This document shows, one piece after another, positions 47,709 through 60,269 of a stretch of 64,000 nt of DNA. The number at the start of each line of letters is the position of its first letter. Within the stretch, counting starts at the first letter, position 1. The DNA is from Maylandia zebra. Its lineage: Eukaryota > Chordata > Actinopteri > Cichliformes > Cichlidae. The notes below the pieces were generated by a model. The model was not told the DNA's origin and did not search any database. It saw nothing but the letters and a program-made list of their open reading frames with translations. Where the stretch lies: the NCBI RefSeq assembly GCF_041146795.1, contig NC_135168.1, positions 39,564,370-39,628,369 on the forward strand. The letters are read 5' to 3'. A program made the position numbers and the translations under genes.

Positions 47709-50700
47709 TCACTCTGTTGTGCAGTATGTATAAAAGCAATGATCACTCAAATCATCTGATTTTTGAACATTGGCATACAAACAGTCATCTTCTGTAGGTT
47801 CAGTGTACAGAGGTCGCTTTGAAAACTTGACTTGGCCATACTCCACCTCCGATTTTTGCTCCATTTCCTTCTCCCGGTGTTTCATCACCCTGACATCAGC
47901 GTAGGTTACTTCCTCATCATCTTCTTCATCTATATTGTAGCAAGAAGGAGTAACACAAACATATTATTACAGTGACTGAGTAGTTTGACTTTTCACAAAA
48001 CTTAGATCGTGAAGGACCTCAGCCATCCCAACAACAGACTGTTCTCTCTGTTGAGGTCAGGAAAGCGATTCCGCTCCCTGAAGACCAACACAGAGAGACT
48101 GAGGAGGAGCTTCTTCCCGCAGGCGATACGGTCTCTCAATCACACAGTACTGACCTACACATATAGTTCTTACACACACACACTGGACATTCTGGACATT
48201 GTTTTCACTTCATCACTTAAACCACTTTAAGCATATTTGCACTGCACAAGACATAATGTGGATTGCACAACACTGGTCACTATATTCTTCATTTCCAGTT
48301 AATACTTGTACAGCTGCTGTTATTGTGTATATATTTATATTTCTTCATACATTCTTATATAGTTCTATACTGTGTATTGTGTTGTACAGTTATTTTATTT
48401 TCAACTTTAATTTATATATTTTATCTTATTCTTTCCCAGTTAAATTTACCCTTCATTCTAATTTGTGTTGTACAGTTATTTCATTTTTAACCTTAATTTA
48501 TATTTTATTCCTTCCTAGTTAAATTTACCCTTTTTAATTTTTCATATTTATTTCCTATCTTATTCATAGCCTTTTTTTTTATTTAGGTCACGAGCAGTTG
48601 TCTAAGCATTTCACTACATATCGTACTGTGTATGACTGTGTATGTGACAAATAAAATTTGAATTTGAATTTTATTTTTTATAAGATTTAAACAAAAGTGC
48701 TCAGTCCTGTTTCCTCACATTTCTCGTTACTGTATTAAAGCCAGCTGATAAATGATGCACTCAAATTTTACTGACATATGCCAGAATTAAAAACTCTTGG
48801 CAGCAAATCAAAAATGTAGAGGTAGAGGCTGGTGAGAAACAATATTTGTGTGTATTTCTGTAAATAAAATCAAAAGGATATTAAACCTTCTCGAATCTTA
48901 GAAAAAATGTAAGAAGGCAGTCTGAGCTACATGAGTAAGAACAACAGGAATTTTCTTACCTTTTTGTTTTGTAGGTTTGTTGTTTTGCTTTTTTCTCTGA
49001 GCCCAGATGACTGCTACACCCACAACTAATAAAATTAGGAACGCTAAGAGAACAGCACTGATCAGTGACAAAATACCTGTTTTAACAGGACACAAAACCA
49101 AACCATTCAGAAAACACTTTTTTATTAAGAAAGAACAAATTCGAAAAGAACATTAACAGATCTACTGTAGTAGAATTAATTTTCCACTTACTAATGTACC
49201 ACAGCTGAGCACTGCTGAAAGCTGGACTGAGGATATCATTCGGGTTTTCAATTGGCACTCTGTCAGTCCCTTCAGTCACAGCAGTTTGCGTGATCATTTT
49301 AGGGTCTCGTGTTAGTTGTGTTGTTGGTTTAATACACAGGGTTTTATTGGCTTCATGCACCCACCCTGATATCTGTGTCCCATTGACAGAAGTGCAGTTA
49401 ATGAAAATGAAGCCTGAGAGCAAAAACAGATTGTGTATGTAAGACAAAATGACCAAATGATCATATTTGTGATTATCACAATGTTCTCTCACCACAGGTA
49501 GATATTCTCTCCTCTTTGGAGACATTACTGATGTAATTCCTGACTGAGCAGACCAGACGTCCTGAGACGTGCTGTTTCAGAGTGATGATGTTACTCTCAT
49601 TATTTACAGAAAGGAGCTCAGCATCTGTCAGTGTGCGTCCATCCAGAGTCCAGCTGTACTGAGGACTGTCCCCTCCCTTAGAGGAGCAGGACACCCTCCT
49701 CTCTCCCTGGGACAGACACTCAGAGACCAGCAGGACAGAGGACACAGGAGCTGAGAGAAACACAGATGAATTTTGGTAGTAAAACAGGATCCTGGTCATT
49801 TCTTGTTATTTTAAATGAAGAACATATATGCTGCTATTAGATGTATATCTATTCTTAATCTCCGAACAGGGAAAATAATTACCTTGAATAAACAACTGTA
49901 AAGTCCACTCGCCTGTTGATCTTGCAGCTGCATCAAAGGTTTGAAGGGTATAAATACCACTGTCATTGCTGCTCAAGTTGTTGATCCTAAATGTTCCATT
50001 AACGTGGAAAATGAGAGATCTGTGTCCTATGGTATTAGACAGAACTTGTTTGTCTGACACATATAGTAGTACTAATGAATTCTTTAAATATTTGTATTTA
50101 TGTATTTCTGAGGTTCCGTTCATCAGCTGTATGTCTATACTTCCTCCCAAAACTCCAAAACACTGAGCTCTATCCTGTCTGCCATCACAGTGAGTTTCCA
50201 CACCTGCAAAAAAGAAAAAAAAATTAAAGTCAAGAAAATAAAAAAAATAATATCACAGTTTTGAGAGCTCAGTCTCTGTTAGAAGGTAAACATTTGCATC
50301 TGCAGCATGCAAGTGTTAACCTAAATCAAAAATAGCACTTTTGTGGCTACTGTGTGTCTGTCTCAGTTCACAGTATGCAAATCATTTAGTATTTGCAGAT
50401 GCATTATACAGGTTTGTCACTGAAAGACAGTGACGTTTCAGCTGATTTGTCTTTTGTAGAACAGCTGCTGTAGCTTTAGTATTCTGTTGTCAATGTTTTA
50501 AATGCTGCAATTCATCTGTGCCTTTTTACAACAAAAGAAAAGAAACGAAAAAGAAAAAAAAAAAGCTCAGTAATTATAAAATTGTTTATAAAAGAAGTTG
50601 TTACCTTCGTTTGTGAAGAAGACCCTAATAATTTTAAAATGATTCAAAATACCTAATATTAAAATGTGTATTTTTGCCAGCATAGTGCTATGTCCAATCT

Positions 50701-50968
50701 ACTTCTTGATATGCATATTTATATTTAAATAATATTTAATCAGTTTGTCTGCATTTACTTTACTTAAATAATATTGCAACTGTTAATGTGTTTAACAAGC
50801 CCTCAACTGAAAAAAAAATACATGTTTCATTAGCTGTAGTGGATCCCGTAGCCACAAAACATAAATAAAATATAGAAGTTAACATTGAGGCACCACATGG
50901 AAAAAGTTTAGTAGCTCACCATGAGAGACTCCGAGCAACATCAAGAACAGTTTAAATACAACTTCCAT
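47709..50968 (-). CDS. Receptor E: CD2/SLAM-like receptor with longest stalk and altered C-terminus
   Basis: Exons: 50968-50920 signal (MEVVFKLFLMLLGVSHG), 50203-49883 Ig1, 49750-49493 Ig2, 49413-49192 stalk, 49076-48960 transmembrane, 47929-47709 tail; 395 aa in frame, all phase 1. Ig1 starts CDGRQDRAQC and lacks the canonical disulfide. Ig2 has four cysteines. The stalk is 74 codons, the longest of the set. Tail motifs are VTYADV, VEYGQV and CLYANV, the last also a YxN site. One G is missing near the end relative to paralogues, so the usual KVR stop is lost and the protein runs on for about 15 residues (from KSDDLSDHC) to a TGA at 47709-47711. A LINE 3' end sits in the last intron (48004-48668). 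Relatedness is closest to A in the signal exon and promoter. Confidence 0.83.
48004..48668 (+). mobile_element. LINE 3' end in the last intron of gene E
   Basis: The + strand reads SGKRFRSLKTNTERLRRSFF, the C-terminus of an L2-type LINE ORF, then an AT-rich 3' UTR ending in aataaaatttgaatttgaa. It is opposite in orientation to gene E. Confidence 0.7.
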
Positions 50969-51539
50969 GTTCTGCATTTTTATCTCTTTGTCTCTTAAGC
51001 GTGAACAGGTCTCAATATATCCTGTTAGTGATCAGCCTCAGAGGAGAACGTGTGAAACTGTTGAGGTGAGGTTTTATTGAAGTTAAAATTATCTTTTCAC
51101 ATGCTGAGAGGAAGAAAGAAAGAGGTATCAGTTTTTCTTCCTCTTTTAGCCTTCAAGAAAAAAGATAATCCAGATGTGATGGACTGAGAGGGAGAGGGAA
51201 CAATTTGTCATTCACGCTAAACAAGGTTTGATTAAGACAAAAAGTAGTCAAGTGTTAACAGAAAAATAAATATTTACAGAAATAAATTTACATGAGAGAA
51301 TAATCATAAGCTACATACAGTTAAACCAAACTGGGCTTGAGTGTTTACTATTCGATTTTAACCTAAACGTCAAAGTAATATTACCATGTCAAAACTATTT
51401 CTTTAACTATTGGCAGCCCCTAGTGGTAAAGAAGTTTCTTGTTGTTACAGCATTAACTTTCACTGGATATAAGGGGCTGAGCTGAACTCCTAACAAACAA
51501 CCAAACACCACAATTCCACCTCTGCCAAACGTTACACTT
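50969..51539. promoter_or_regulatory. Upstream region of receptor E
   Basis: 51001-51085 matches the promoter block of gene A (tcctgttagtgatcagcctc). About 51105-51150 parallels 7830-7880 in gene A (gaggtatcagtttttcttcc), with purine-rich ETS-like sites. The rest is AT-rich. Confidence 0.4.
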
Positions 51540-52150
51540 GGCACATTGCAGTCAGACAGGTAGAGTTCTCCAAACACATACTAATCCATCGGATTGCCGG
51601 ATGAAGAAGGGCGGTTCGTTACTCCAGAGAACATGTCTAATGCTCTAGAATATAGTGGCACCATGCTTTAAACCACTTCATCCGACTGCTTTCATCGTGT
51701 TTGGTGATGTAAGGCTTGGATGCACCTGCTCAATCATGGAAACCCATTTTATGAAGCTCTCTATGCTATTGGAAGGTCACACAAAGTTTGGAGGTCTATA
51801 TCAGAAAGTTGGTGACCTGTGCACACTGTGCACCTGATGAACCTGTGCTGTGATTTCACATAAAATACCATTTCGTGGCCGAGTTGCTGTCATTCCCAAT
51901 CACCTGGACTTTTTTTAAAATCACCTGACTGTAGAATATTTACTAGTGAGAAAATTTTATGACTGGACTTGAAAATTGGCATACTATTATGATACCATGC
52001 TGAAATTTACTGAGCTCCTAACAGTGACCCATCCTTTCACAAATTTTTATACAAGCAGTCTGTATACCTAGGTGCTTGATTTCATACACCTGTGGCCATG
52101 GAAGTGATTGTATCTTCTGGATTCAATGATTTTAGTGGGTGAGTGATATA
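51540..52150 (-). mobile_element. Decayed Tc1-like transposon remnant
   Basis: The minus strand of about 51540-51770 reads like the middle of a Tc1 transposase (a WFKAC-like segment, then an SLE/W..S..S-like catalytic region and FIRQSD-type phrase) with several stops. Downstream DNA to about 52150 has no coding content. Inactive and much older than the Tc1 at 53.5 kb. Confidence 0.45.
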
Positions 52151-52185
52151 TATCAATAGCAATATATCCTTCAAGCTTAGGCCTC

Positions 52186-52660
52186 TACCAGAAACCTGGG
52201 AGTTTTGAGCATCCTGTGAAGTATCTTTGCTGTTCCTACAACTGTGCTCATTTGGTAATCTCAGATGACTAATCCAGGAATGACATTGTGATCCCCTAAC
52301 TGGCTGTCACCTTCCGCATCTTCCACCTTCCCCATTATCTTCACCTTCTACATCGTCTCTAGCCCTTGGTATTAATTTAGCTTCTTGTGTTCCAATCCTT
52401 CTGATCTTTCTATAGCTTGGTTTTGCTACATCTATCACTACGGCCGCCGCCTTCTTACAGGATGCCCAACACTACAGTGTCTGATTGGTTAGCCATCACC
52501 AGTTTGTCTGTCTGTAAGGACATCACACGGGATCTTAGCTTGGTCATTCTCAACAACTTATAGCGGCATATACTATTTTGACCTCCAGGCCACACTCAGG
52601 ATAGATATTTCAGTACCCTGTGCCAGGCACTATGTTATGGCGTATCTCCAACCTTGGTGA
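52186..52660 (-). mobile_element. Degenerate LINE fragment (R2-like C-terminal region)
   Basis: The sequence is a diverged copy of 55318-55800 in the same orientation, sharing phrases such as gattggttagccatcacca against gattgattagccatcacca. No intact frame remains. Confidence 0.55.
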
Positions 52661-53204
52661 GCCTGTTCTAATAAAGAGTCTCATTTATTAGTATCTCTGT
52701 GGAAACATTCTTACTGTACTCGAAAAATGACAACTTCACAGTAGTCAGATACCTTCAACATGTATCATCATCATCACCGTATCATCACAGTGTCCATTCA
52801 TACATCATTTAAATCTTAAAATGCTTTTTGAGATGTTTTGTTTGTGAAACTGATGGTTTTAATGTTAATATATATCAATGTCATTTTCAGTATTCACAAA
52901 AAGGCACTACATGTGTACAGGTTGTAATAAAATAAGTTTATACAGTGCTGTTGATTCACACTTTTCTGAACTCGTGCTTTTTCCTCACACTTTACTTAAT
53001 TCATTAGAAATAGATGGAGGTGTGAAATGCATGTGTACACATTTAATATGGAAATGCTTTTCAGTATTTTAGTATTCAAGATTATTTTTAATCAATAAAG
53101 GATCATTTAAAACTTTTATTGCGTGCACTTTGTCTTATTTCTGCAAAGCATGTCATAAATCATTTAAAATAAAGTTTTAGTGAAAAAACCTGAAACAAAC
53201 TCAC

Positions 53205-53253
53205 CATGAGAAACTCTGACCAGCAGCACCAGCAGTCCAACCACAGCTTTCAT
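53205..53253 (-). other. Lone intact signal-peptide exon of a receptor
   Basis: This 49-nt exon encodes MKAVVGLLVLLVRVSHG with a GTGAGT-like donor in the correct phase, and is nearly identical to the first exon of gene D. Its upstream flank is conserved with C and D, but no Ig1 exon follows before gene E's own first exon at 50968. It could be a relic, or an alternative first exon spliced to E's Ig1 at 50203, since the phase fits. Nothing in it is broken. Confidence 0.75.
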
Positions 53254-53457
53254 GACTCCTCTCTGTTACGTGTCTGTCACCCAGTCAGCAACAGCCTGCA
53301 ATGCATCTTGTTAAAAATCAGCAACACAGAACAATGTGTGAAAACGTTAACCAATAAGAACATTGCTATAGTCATATTAACTGAGGAGCTGTCATTTTAC
53401 TTCTGCTTTCAACATTCAACAACTGGACATTTCTGAGCTAAAGAAAGGGGAAACATA

Positions 53458-53657
53458 CAGTGGGGCAAAAAAGTATTTAGTCAGCCACCGATTGTGCAAG
53501 TTCCCCCACCTAAAATGATGACAGAGGTCAGTAATTTGCACCAGAGGTACACTTCAACTGTGAGAGACAGAATGTGGAAAAAAAATCCATGAATCCACAT
53601 GGTAGGATTTGTAAAGAATTTATTCGTAAATCAGGGTGGAAAATAAGTATTTGGTCA
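53458..53657 (+). repeat. Tc1 left terminal inverted repeat (200 bp)
   Basis: Matches the reverse complement of 54862-55061 at about 98 percent by eye. Its length fits the IR/DR class of Tc1 elements, which place an internal transposase site in each long repeat. Confidence 0.92.
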
Positions 53658-53673
53658 ATAACAAAAATACAAC

Positions 53674-54696
53674 TCAGTACTTTGTAACATAACCTTTGTT
53701 GGCAATAACAGAGGTCAAACGTTTACTATAGGTCTTTAGCAGGTTTGCACACACAGTAGCTGGTATTTTGGCCCATTCCTCCATGCAGATCTTCTCGAGA
53801 GCAGTGATGTTTTGGGGCTGTCGCCGAGCAACACGGACTTTCAACTCCCGCCACAGATTTTCTATGGGGTTGAGGTCTGGAGACTGGCTAGGCCACTCCA
53901 GGACTTTCAAATGCTTCTTACGGAGCCACTCCTTTGTTGCCCGGGCGGTGTGTTTTGGATCATTGTCATGTTGGAAGACCCAGCCTCGTTTCATCTTCAA
54001 AGTTCTCACTGATGGAAGGAGGTTTTGGCTCAAAATCTCACGATACATGGCCCCATTCATTCTGTCCTTAACACGGATCAGTCGTCCTGTCCCCTTGGCA
54101 GAAAAACAGCCCCATAGCATGATGTTTCCACCCCCATGCTTCACAGTAGGTATGGTGTTCTTGGGATGCAACTCAGTATTCTTCTCCCTCCAAACACGAC
54201 GAGTTGAGTTTATACCAAAAAGTTCTACTTTGGTTTCATCTGACCACATGACATTCTCCCAATCCTCTGCTGTATCATCCATGTGCTCTCTGGCAAACTT
54301 CAGACGGGCCTGGACATGCACTGGCTTCAGCAGCGGAACACGTCTGGCACTGCGGGATTTGATTCCCTGCCGTTGTAGTGTGTTACTGATGGTGACCTTT
54401 GTTACTTTGGTCCCAGCTCTCTGCAGGTCATTCACCAGGTCCCCCCGTGTGGTTCTGGGATCTTTGCTCACCGTTCTCATGATCATTTTGACCCCACGGG
54501 ATGAGATCTTGCGTGGAGCCCCAGATCGAGGGAGATTATCAGTGGTCTTGTATGTCTTCCATTTTCTGATGATTGCTTCCACAGTTGATTTTTTCACACC
54601 AAGCTGCTTGCCTATTGTAGATTCACTCTTCCCAGTCTGGTGCAGGTCTACAATACTTTTCCTGGTGTCCTTCGAAAGCTCTTTGGTCTTGGCCAT
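53674..54696 (-). CDS. Tc1-family transposase (DD34E), full length
   Basis: A 340-aa ORF from [16 protein letters not shown] to a stop just inside the left repeat. The N-terminal 110 residues form the paired helix-turn-helix DNA-binding region ([20 protein letters not shown], then an RSARR basic patch). The catalytic triad is present: [24 protein letters not shown] and [11 protein letters not shown], with 34 residues between the second Asp and the Glu. A glycine-rich GGGNIMLWG box precedes the second Asp. The enzyme cuts and pastes its element at TA sites. Length and motifs match active Tc1 proteins; no stop or frameshift is visible, so activity is possible but not shown. Confidence 0.95.
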   Translation of the reverse strand: MAKTKELSKDTRKSIVDLHQTGKSESTIGKQLGVKKSTVEAIIRKWKTYKTTDNLPRSGAPRKISSRGVKMIMRTVSKDPRTTRGDLVNDLQRAGTKVTKVTISNTLQRQGIKSRSARRVPLLKPVHVQARLKFAREHMDDTAEDWENVMWSDETKVELFGINSTRRVWREKNTELHPKNTIPTVKHGGGNIMLWGCFSAKGTGRLIRVKDRMNGAMYREILSQNLLPSVRTLKMKRGWVFQHDNDPKHTARATKEWLRKKHLKVLEWPSQSPDLNPIENLWRELKVRVARRQPQNITALEKICMEEWAKIPATVCANLLKTYSKRLTSVIANKGYVTKY

Positions 54697-54861
54697 GGCG
54701 GAGTTTGGAGTCTGACTGTTTGAGGCTGTGGACAGGTGTCTTTTATACAGATGATGAGTTCAAACAGGTGCCATTCATACAGGTAACGAGTGGGGGACAG
54801 AAAAGCTTCTTACAGAAGACGTTACAGGTCTGTGAGAGCCAGAGATTTTCCATGTTTGAGG

Positions 54862-55061
54862 TGACCAAATACTTATTTTCCACCCTAATTTACGAATAAA
54901 TTCTTTACAAATCCTACCATGTGAATTCATGGATTTTTTTTTCACATTCTGTCTCTCACAGTTGAAGTGTACCTCTGGTGCAAATTACTGACCTCTGTCA
55001 TCATTTTAAGTGGGGGAACTTGCACAATCGGTGGCTGACTAAATACTTTTTTGCCCCACTG
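54862..55061 (-). repeat. Tc1 right terminal inverted repeat (200 bp)
   Basis: Partner of 53458-53657; ends ...TTTTGCCCCACTG followed by TA. Confidence 0.92.
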
Positions 55062-55317
55062 TATCTTAAGTACTGAAACAGAGAGCTGATCTTTGTAAGA
55101 CAAAATTGTATAACCACAGCCACATCTGTTCTGCATATGTTTGAAGCGTGCCGTCACCTTAATTTAATCATAAAATCGTTACAGTTGTTTCCAAAAGTTT
55201 TGTCAGTGGCACACATTTTGTGTTTCTTGCTTGTTACTCAGTCTTTAATTAGATTGCTGGTCACATATTTATGTACATGTCACCATGATCTTCCCCTCTT
55301 GCCCCTGTGGGTGGTCT
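55062..55317. other. Interrupted upstream flank of the lone receptor exon
   Basis: 55064-55160 (cttaagtactgaaacagagagctgat and onward) continues the C/D-type 5' flank that stops at 53455, across the Tc1 insertion. Confidence 0.65.
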
Positions 55318-56060
55318 ATCCTTCAAGCTTGCGTCCTCTACCAGAGGCCTGAGAGCTTGAGGGTCCTGCACAGTGTCTTAGCTGTTCCCAGGACTGCGCT
55401 CTTCTGAACAGAACTGTTGTTCCTGGGATCTGCTGGAGCCACTCGCCTAGCTTGTGGGTTATTGCACCGAGTTCTCCGATTATCACTGGGTCCACTGTTA
55501 CCTTCAACCCTCCACATCTTCTTGAGCTCTTGTCTGAGCCCTTGGTACTTCTTCAGCTTCTTGTGTTCCTTCTTCCTGATGTTGCTGTCATTCAGTATCA
55601 CTTTGTCTTTCACTACAGTCGTCTTTGTCTGCTTGTCTACCACCACTATGTCTGATTGATTAGCCATCACCAATTTGTCCATCTGTACAAGTCCCACAGG
55701 GTCTTAGCTCAGCCATTCTCCACCACTCTCGCTGGTGTCTTTCATTTTGACCTCAGGACTTCCAGGCCATACTCGGCACAGATGTTTCTGTATACTATGC
55801 CGGCCACGTGGTTATGGTGTTCCATGTATGCCTGCTTGCATCTTGGACAGGAACATCTCTAAAAAGCCTGCACCTGGGGTCTTGCATGGTGTGATAGACC
55901 CCAGCCTCTATGGATCTTAGAGCTTGTTCCTGAGCTGCCATGATTAGTGCCTCTGTTCTGTCTTTCACTCCAGCTTTGTCTAGCCACTGGTACGATTTCT
56001 GTATGTCAGCCACTTCCTCTGTCTGCTGATGGTACATACCGGGCAGGGGCACTGTCCTTC
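55318..56060 (-). mobile_element. LINE fragment, C-terminal region (R2-like)
   Basis: Minus-strand frames carry phrases such as EEVADIQKSYQWLDKAGVKD, EALIMAAQEQALRSIEAGVY and VVDKQTKTTVVKD..KKEHKKLKKYQ, a region found C-terminal to the reverse transcriptase in fish R2-like retroelements. The frame is broken between 55797 and 55700 and the catalytic domain is absent. Family name is tentative. Confidence 0.6.
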
Positions 56061-57109
56061 CATGATGGTTCCTCCTCTTTCTTGGGTTTCTGCTACCTGA
56101 GGTATTTGCTGAACATTGTGGATGTTTGTTGTCTCACCCTGGACAACAGTTGCCTCTAGGTGTTTTCTATTGTGAGGAAAAGACCCAAGAAAATTACAAA
56201 TAAAACAGCCAAAACTCTAACAATCATGTGACCCTCTATGAGCAAGCACTTTGGAGACAGTGGGAAGGGAAAACTCCCTTTAAACAGGAAGAAACCTCCA
56301 GCAGAAGTAGGCTGAGGGAGGGGTAGCCATATGTTATGACAGGCTGGAGTTAGGGGAGGAAACCAGAACAAATAACATACTCTGGAAGAGAGTCAGAGAT
56401 AAATAAACTGACTTCATCCAGAGAGATGTAAAAACACATAGTGGAAAAAAAAAAAGAGAGCCAGAGATTAATAACAAGTTTTCTGGCTGTATTTGGTTAT
56501 CAATACAATGGTAACTCAAAGTCTAGAAAACCGAAGATTTGTGTTTTTAAGTGGCTCTTAGCTAATTCCAAGTGCAAATAAATTCACAATATGTTTAACA
56601 CCTTCCCCAGAATGACTAATGAGCAGTTTGACAGTGCTCAAATACAAATTAGTATAAACAGCTATCACTGATGTGATGATTATTTTAATCTAAATCAAAA
56701 TCAGAATATTGGTCACTCTGTCATTTTCAATGAAGAACAGAGACAGCATGACATATTCAATGTTCAAGATCCAAGACATTTTTTGTCACCACAAAACACA
56801 AATGGTTACGCTGAGCATGAAATTCTTACTTTGCAAGTTCCCTTCATGCAACTGAATAAACAACTAATTAACCCCCCCCCCCCCCAAAAAAAAAACCCCA
56901 CTCTAACTCTAAGCATAGAAAATAATGAATAAGTGTAAGTAGTTATGCAACACTGTCACAGTGTTAAGATATTCAGAATGTACAAATATTAAAATTGTTT
57001 ATTTTGTATGAAGTTGTATTATATTTTATATAAATGTTCAAAATTGCAAATTTACAGGTCAGGTTATTGAGGCAGATAATCACAGTTCAATAATTAGTTA
57101 GTGAACAAC
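56061..57109. other. Spacer with a dispersed repeat
   Basis: 56200-56340 is the same repeat as 38850-38960 (gagcaagcactttgg, caggaagaaacctccagcag). A C14-A10 run lies at about 56873-56896. No gene. Confidence 0.5.
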
Positions 57110-58129
57110 AATTAGTCATGATTCAGTAACCTGCGGATAGAAACTGTTTTTTAGTCTGGTTGTCCTCTCTTTCAAACTCCTGTAGCGTCTGTGTAAACAG
57201 CGTGTGCTGTGGGTGGGTGCAGTCCCCAATGACATTGTCTGCCCTTTTTTCTGACCTGGGTGTTGTAAATGTTCTTGTAGTGATGGGAGGGGTACTCCAC
57301 AGATGAATTGTGCCATTTTATTGACACACTGGTGAGCATTCCTGTCCTTAATGGTGCTATTCCTGTACCACACTATGATGGAGGTTGTGACTCATTGTTG
57401 AGCCTTCTTGATAATCTCCCGTGTGTTATGGGTCCAGTTGAGATCCTCACTGATGTGGGTGCATTGAAATTTGAAGGTGTTCCCCCTCTCCACCTGAGTC
57501 TCGTTGATGTATAGTGGGGCATTCTGGTCACTCCTCATTCTCGGGTCAACAATCTCTCCTTAGTCTTCTCAGCATTTAAGGAGAGATTGTTTTCCAGCCA
57601 CCAGGACACACGTGTTGGCAGCCTCCTCTCCACCAGTGATCATCCCGAAGATGGTTGTGTTGTCAGTGAACTTAATGATGGAAGTGTTGCACAGGAAGGG
57701 AATGGAATAGGTGAAGAGGGTGTACAGGAGTGGACTGAGCACACAACCCTGGGGGATCCCTGTGCTTACTGTCTTTGTACCTGATGTCCTGGTACCAACT
57801 CTAACTGCCTGAGGTCTGCCTGTGAGGAAGTCCAGGACGGTGTCAGTCCAAGAGTGAAGAAGTTTCCTTTATTACAATTGAAGTGATTGCGATGGGGCGA
57901 TAGCCATTCGAACAGGTTAGGTTGTTCTTCTTGGGGAAGGGAACTATGGTGGTGAACTTGAAGCATGTGGGCACAGCTGACATTAAAAATGTCTGTAAAC
58001 ACCTCAGTCAGCTCTGAAGAGCAGACCCACAAAGCAGGGCCGGGGATGTTGTCAGGGCCAGCTGCTTTCTGGGGGTTAGCCCTCATCAGAACCTTGCATA
58101 CTTCAGTCAAAGTCACAGTTAGTGAGGAG
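57110..58129 (-). mobile_element. L2/Jockey-like LINE fragment, 3' part
   Basis: The minus strand contains an RT segment ANPQKAAGPDNIPGPALWVC (about 58070-58012) and a C-terminal segment with YRNSTIKDRN and RRYRSLKERTTRLKNSFYP (57370-57126). Frameshifts separate them. It continues as 58555-58820 beyond a MITE insertion. Inactive. Confidence 0.7.
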
Positions 58130-58144
58130 TAGTGATGTTTTGGT

Positions 58145-58235
<91 letters not shown>

Positions 58236-58546
58236 GAGTGTTTGTGTATAAATACACAAACAAAAGACATATGCTGTGTAATTTAAGTGATCTAGGTAGC
58301 TCTGTTTTGGAAGTTCAGTTAATGCTAGCAATGTGTTTTGGTGTTTTGTTTCTAGGGCCTACTGTATATATTTATATATAAACGTATATAAATAAAACCA
58401 CATTTTTTTTACATTAGTAATTCCTTTTCTGCATAATTTTATATGGTTTTTGATAATAAATTAATTAGACCAACAAAACAACCTGAAGAGCCAGTTGGGA
58501 GCCGAAAGAGCCGGTTCTCTAAAAAGAGCCGGAATTCCCATCACTA
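58130..58546. mobile_element. hAT-type MITE with perfect 8-bp target duplication
   Basis: 417 bp inserted in the LINE fragment. Flanking GTGAGGAG occurs at 58122-58129 and 58547-58554. The ends begin TAGTGATG on each strand, and the right end carries the ccggctctttttagagaacc motif of fish hAT MITEs. It includes a (TA)n tract at 58148-58230. No ORF. Confidence 0.88.
58148..58230. repeat. (TA)n microsatellite
   Basis: About 41 uninterrupted TA units inside the MITE. Confidence 0.95.
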
Positions 58547-58554
58547 GTGAGGAG

Positions 58555-58820
58555 CTCTGTGATGCCTCTACTGGTAGAATCCCTCTATGTTGGCTGGTGT
58601 TGAGGGTGTCGAAGTGAGCGTAGAACTCACTCAGCTCATCTGGTAGGGCGTTGCAGCGGACTGTGACCCTGCTGCTACTCTGTTAGAAATCAGTGATGTG
58701 TTGCAAGCCCTGCCACATGCATCAGGAATCTGAGTTGTTGTAGTATCCTTCCAGTCTCAATCTGTACTGCCTCCTGGTTTCCCTGATGGCCAAGGCCATA
58801 TCTGTCCTTTCTTGAAGCCT
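58555..58820 (-). mobile_element. LINE fragment continued, upstream of the MITE
   Basis: Sequence runs on directly from 58129 once the MITE and one duplication copy are discounted (minus-strand order puts this part 5'). No intact frame. Confidence 0.55.
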
Positions 58821-60180
<1,360 letters not shown>

Positions 60181-60208
60181 TATACTATACTATACATATA
60201 CTAGTATA

Positions 60209-60255
<47 letters not shown>

Positions 60256-60269
60256 GCACACTGCAAAAA

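Larger units (their letters stand above)
53458..55061 (-). mobile_element. Complete Tc1/mariner DNA transposon
   Basis: A 1604-bp element flanked by the TA target duplication (53456-53457 and 55062-55063). Terminal inverted repeats of 200 bp (53458-53657 and 54862-55061) begin CAGTGGGGCAAAAAAGTATT and differ at about four positions by eye. An uninterrupted DD34E transposase lies inside. It interrupts the conserved upstream flank of the lone exon at 53.2 kb; genes C and D show the uninterrupted sequence. Confidence 0.95.

Noticed and set aside
49569-49754. A conserved antisense open frame of 61-62 codons opposite every Ig2 exon
   Set aside because: It recurs in all copies only because the Ig2 exon is conserved; it has no splice context or start of its own and is a shadow of Ig2.
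53768-54715. A 315-codon open frame antisense to the Tc1 transposase
   Set aside because: The opposite strand is a textbook DD34E transposase; antisense openness is a by-product of its codon use.
58119-58331. Open frame of alternating Ile-Tyr
   Set aside because: Translation of the TA dinucleotide array inside the MITE.
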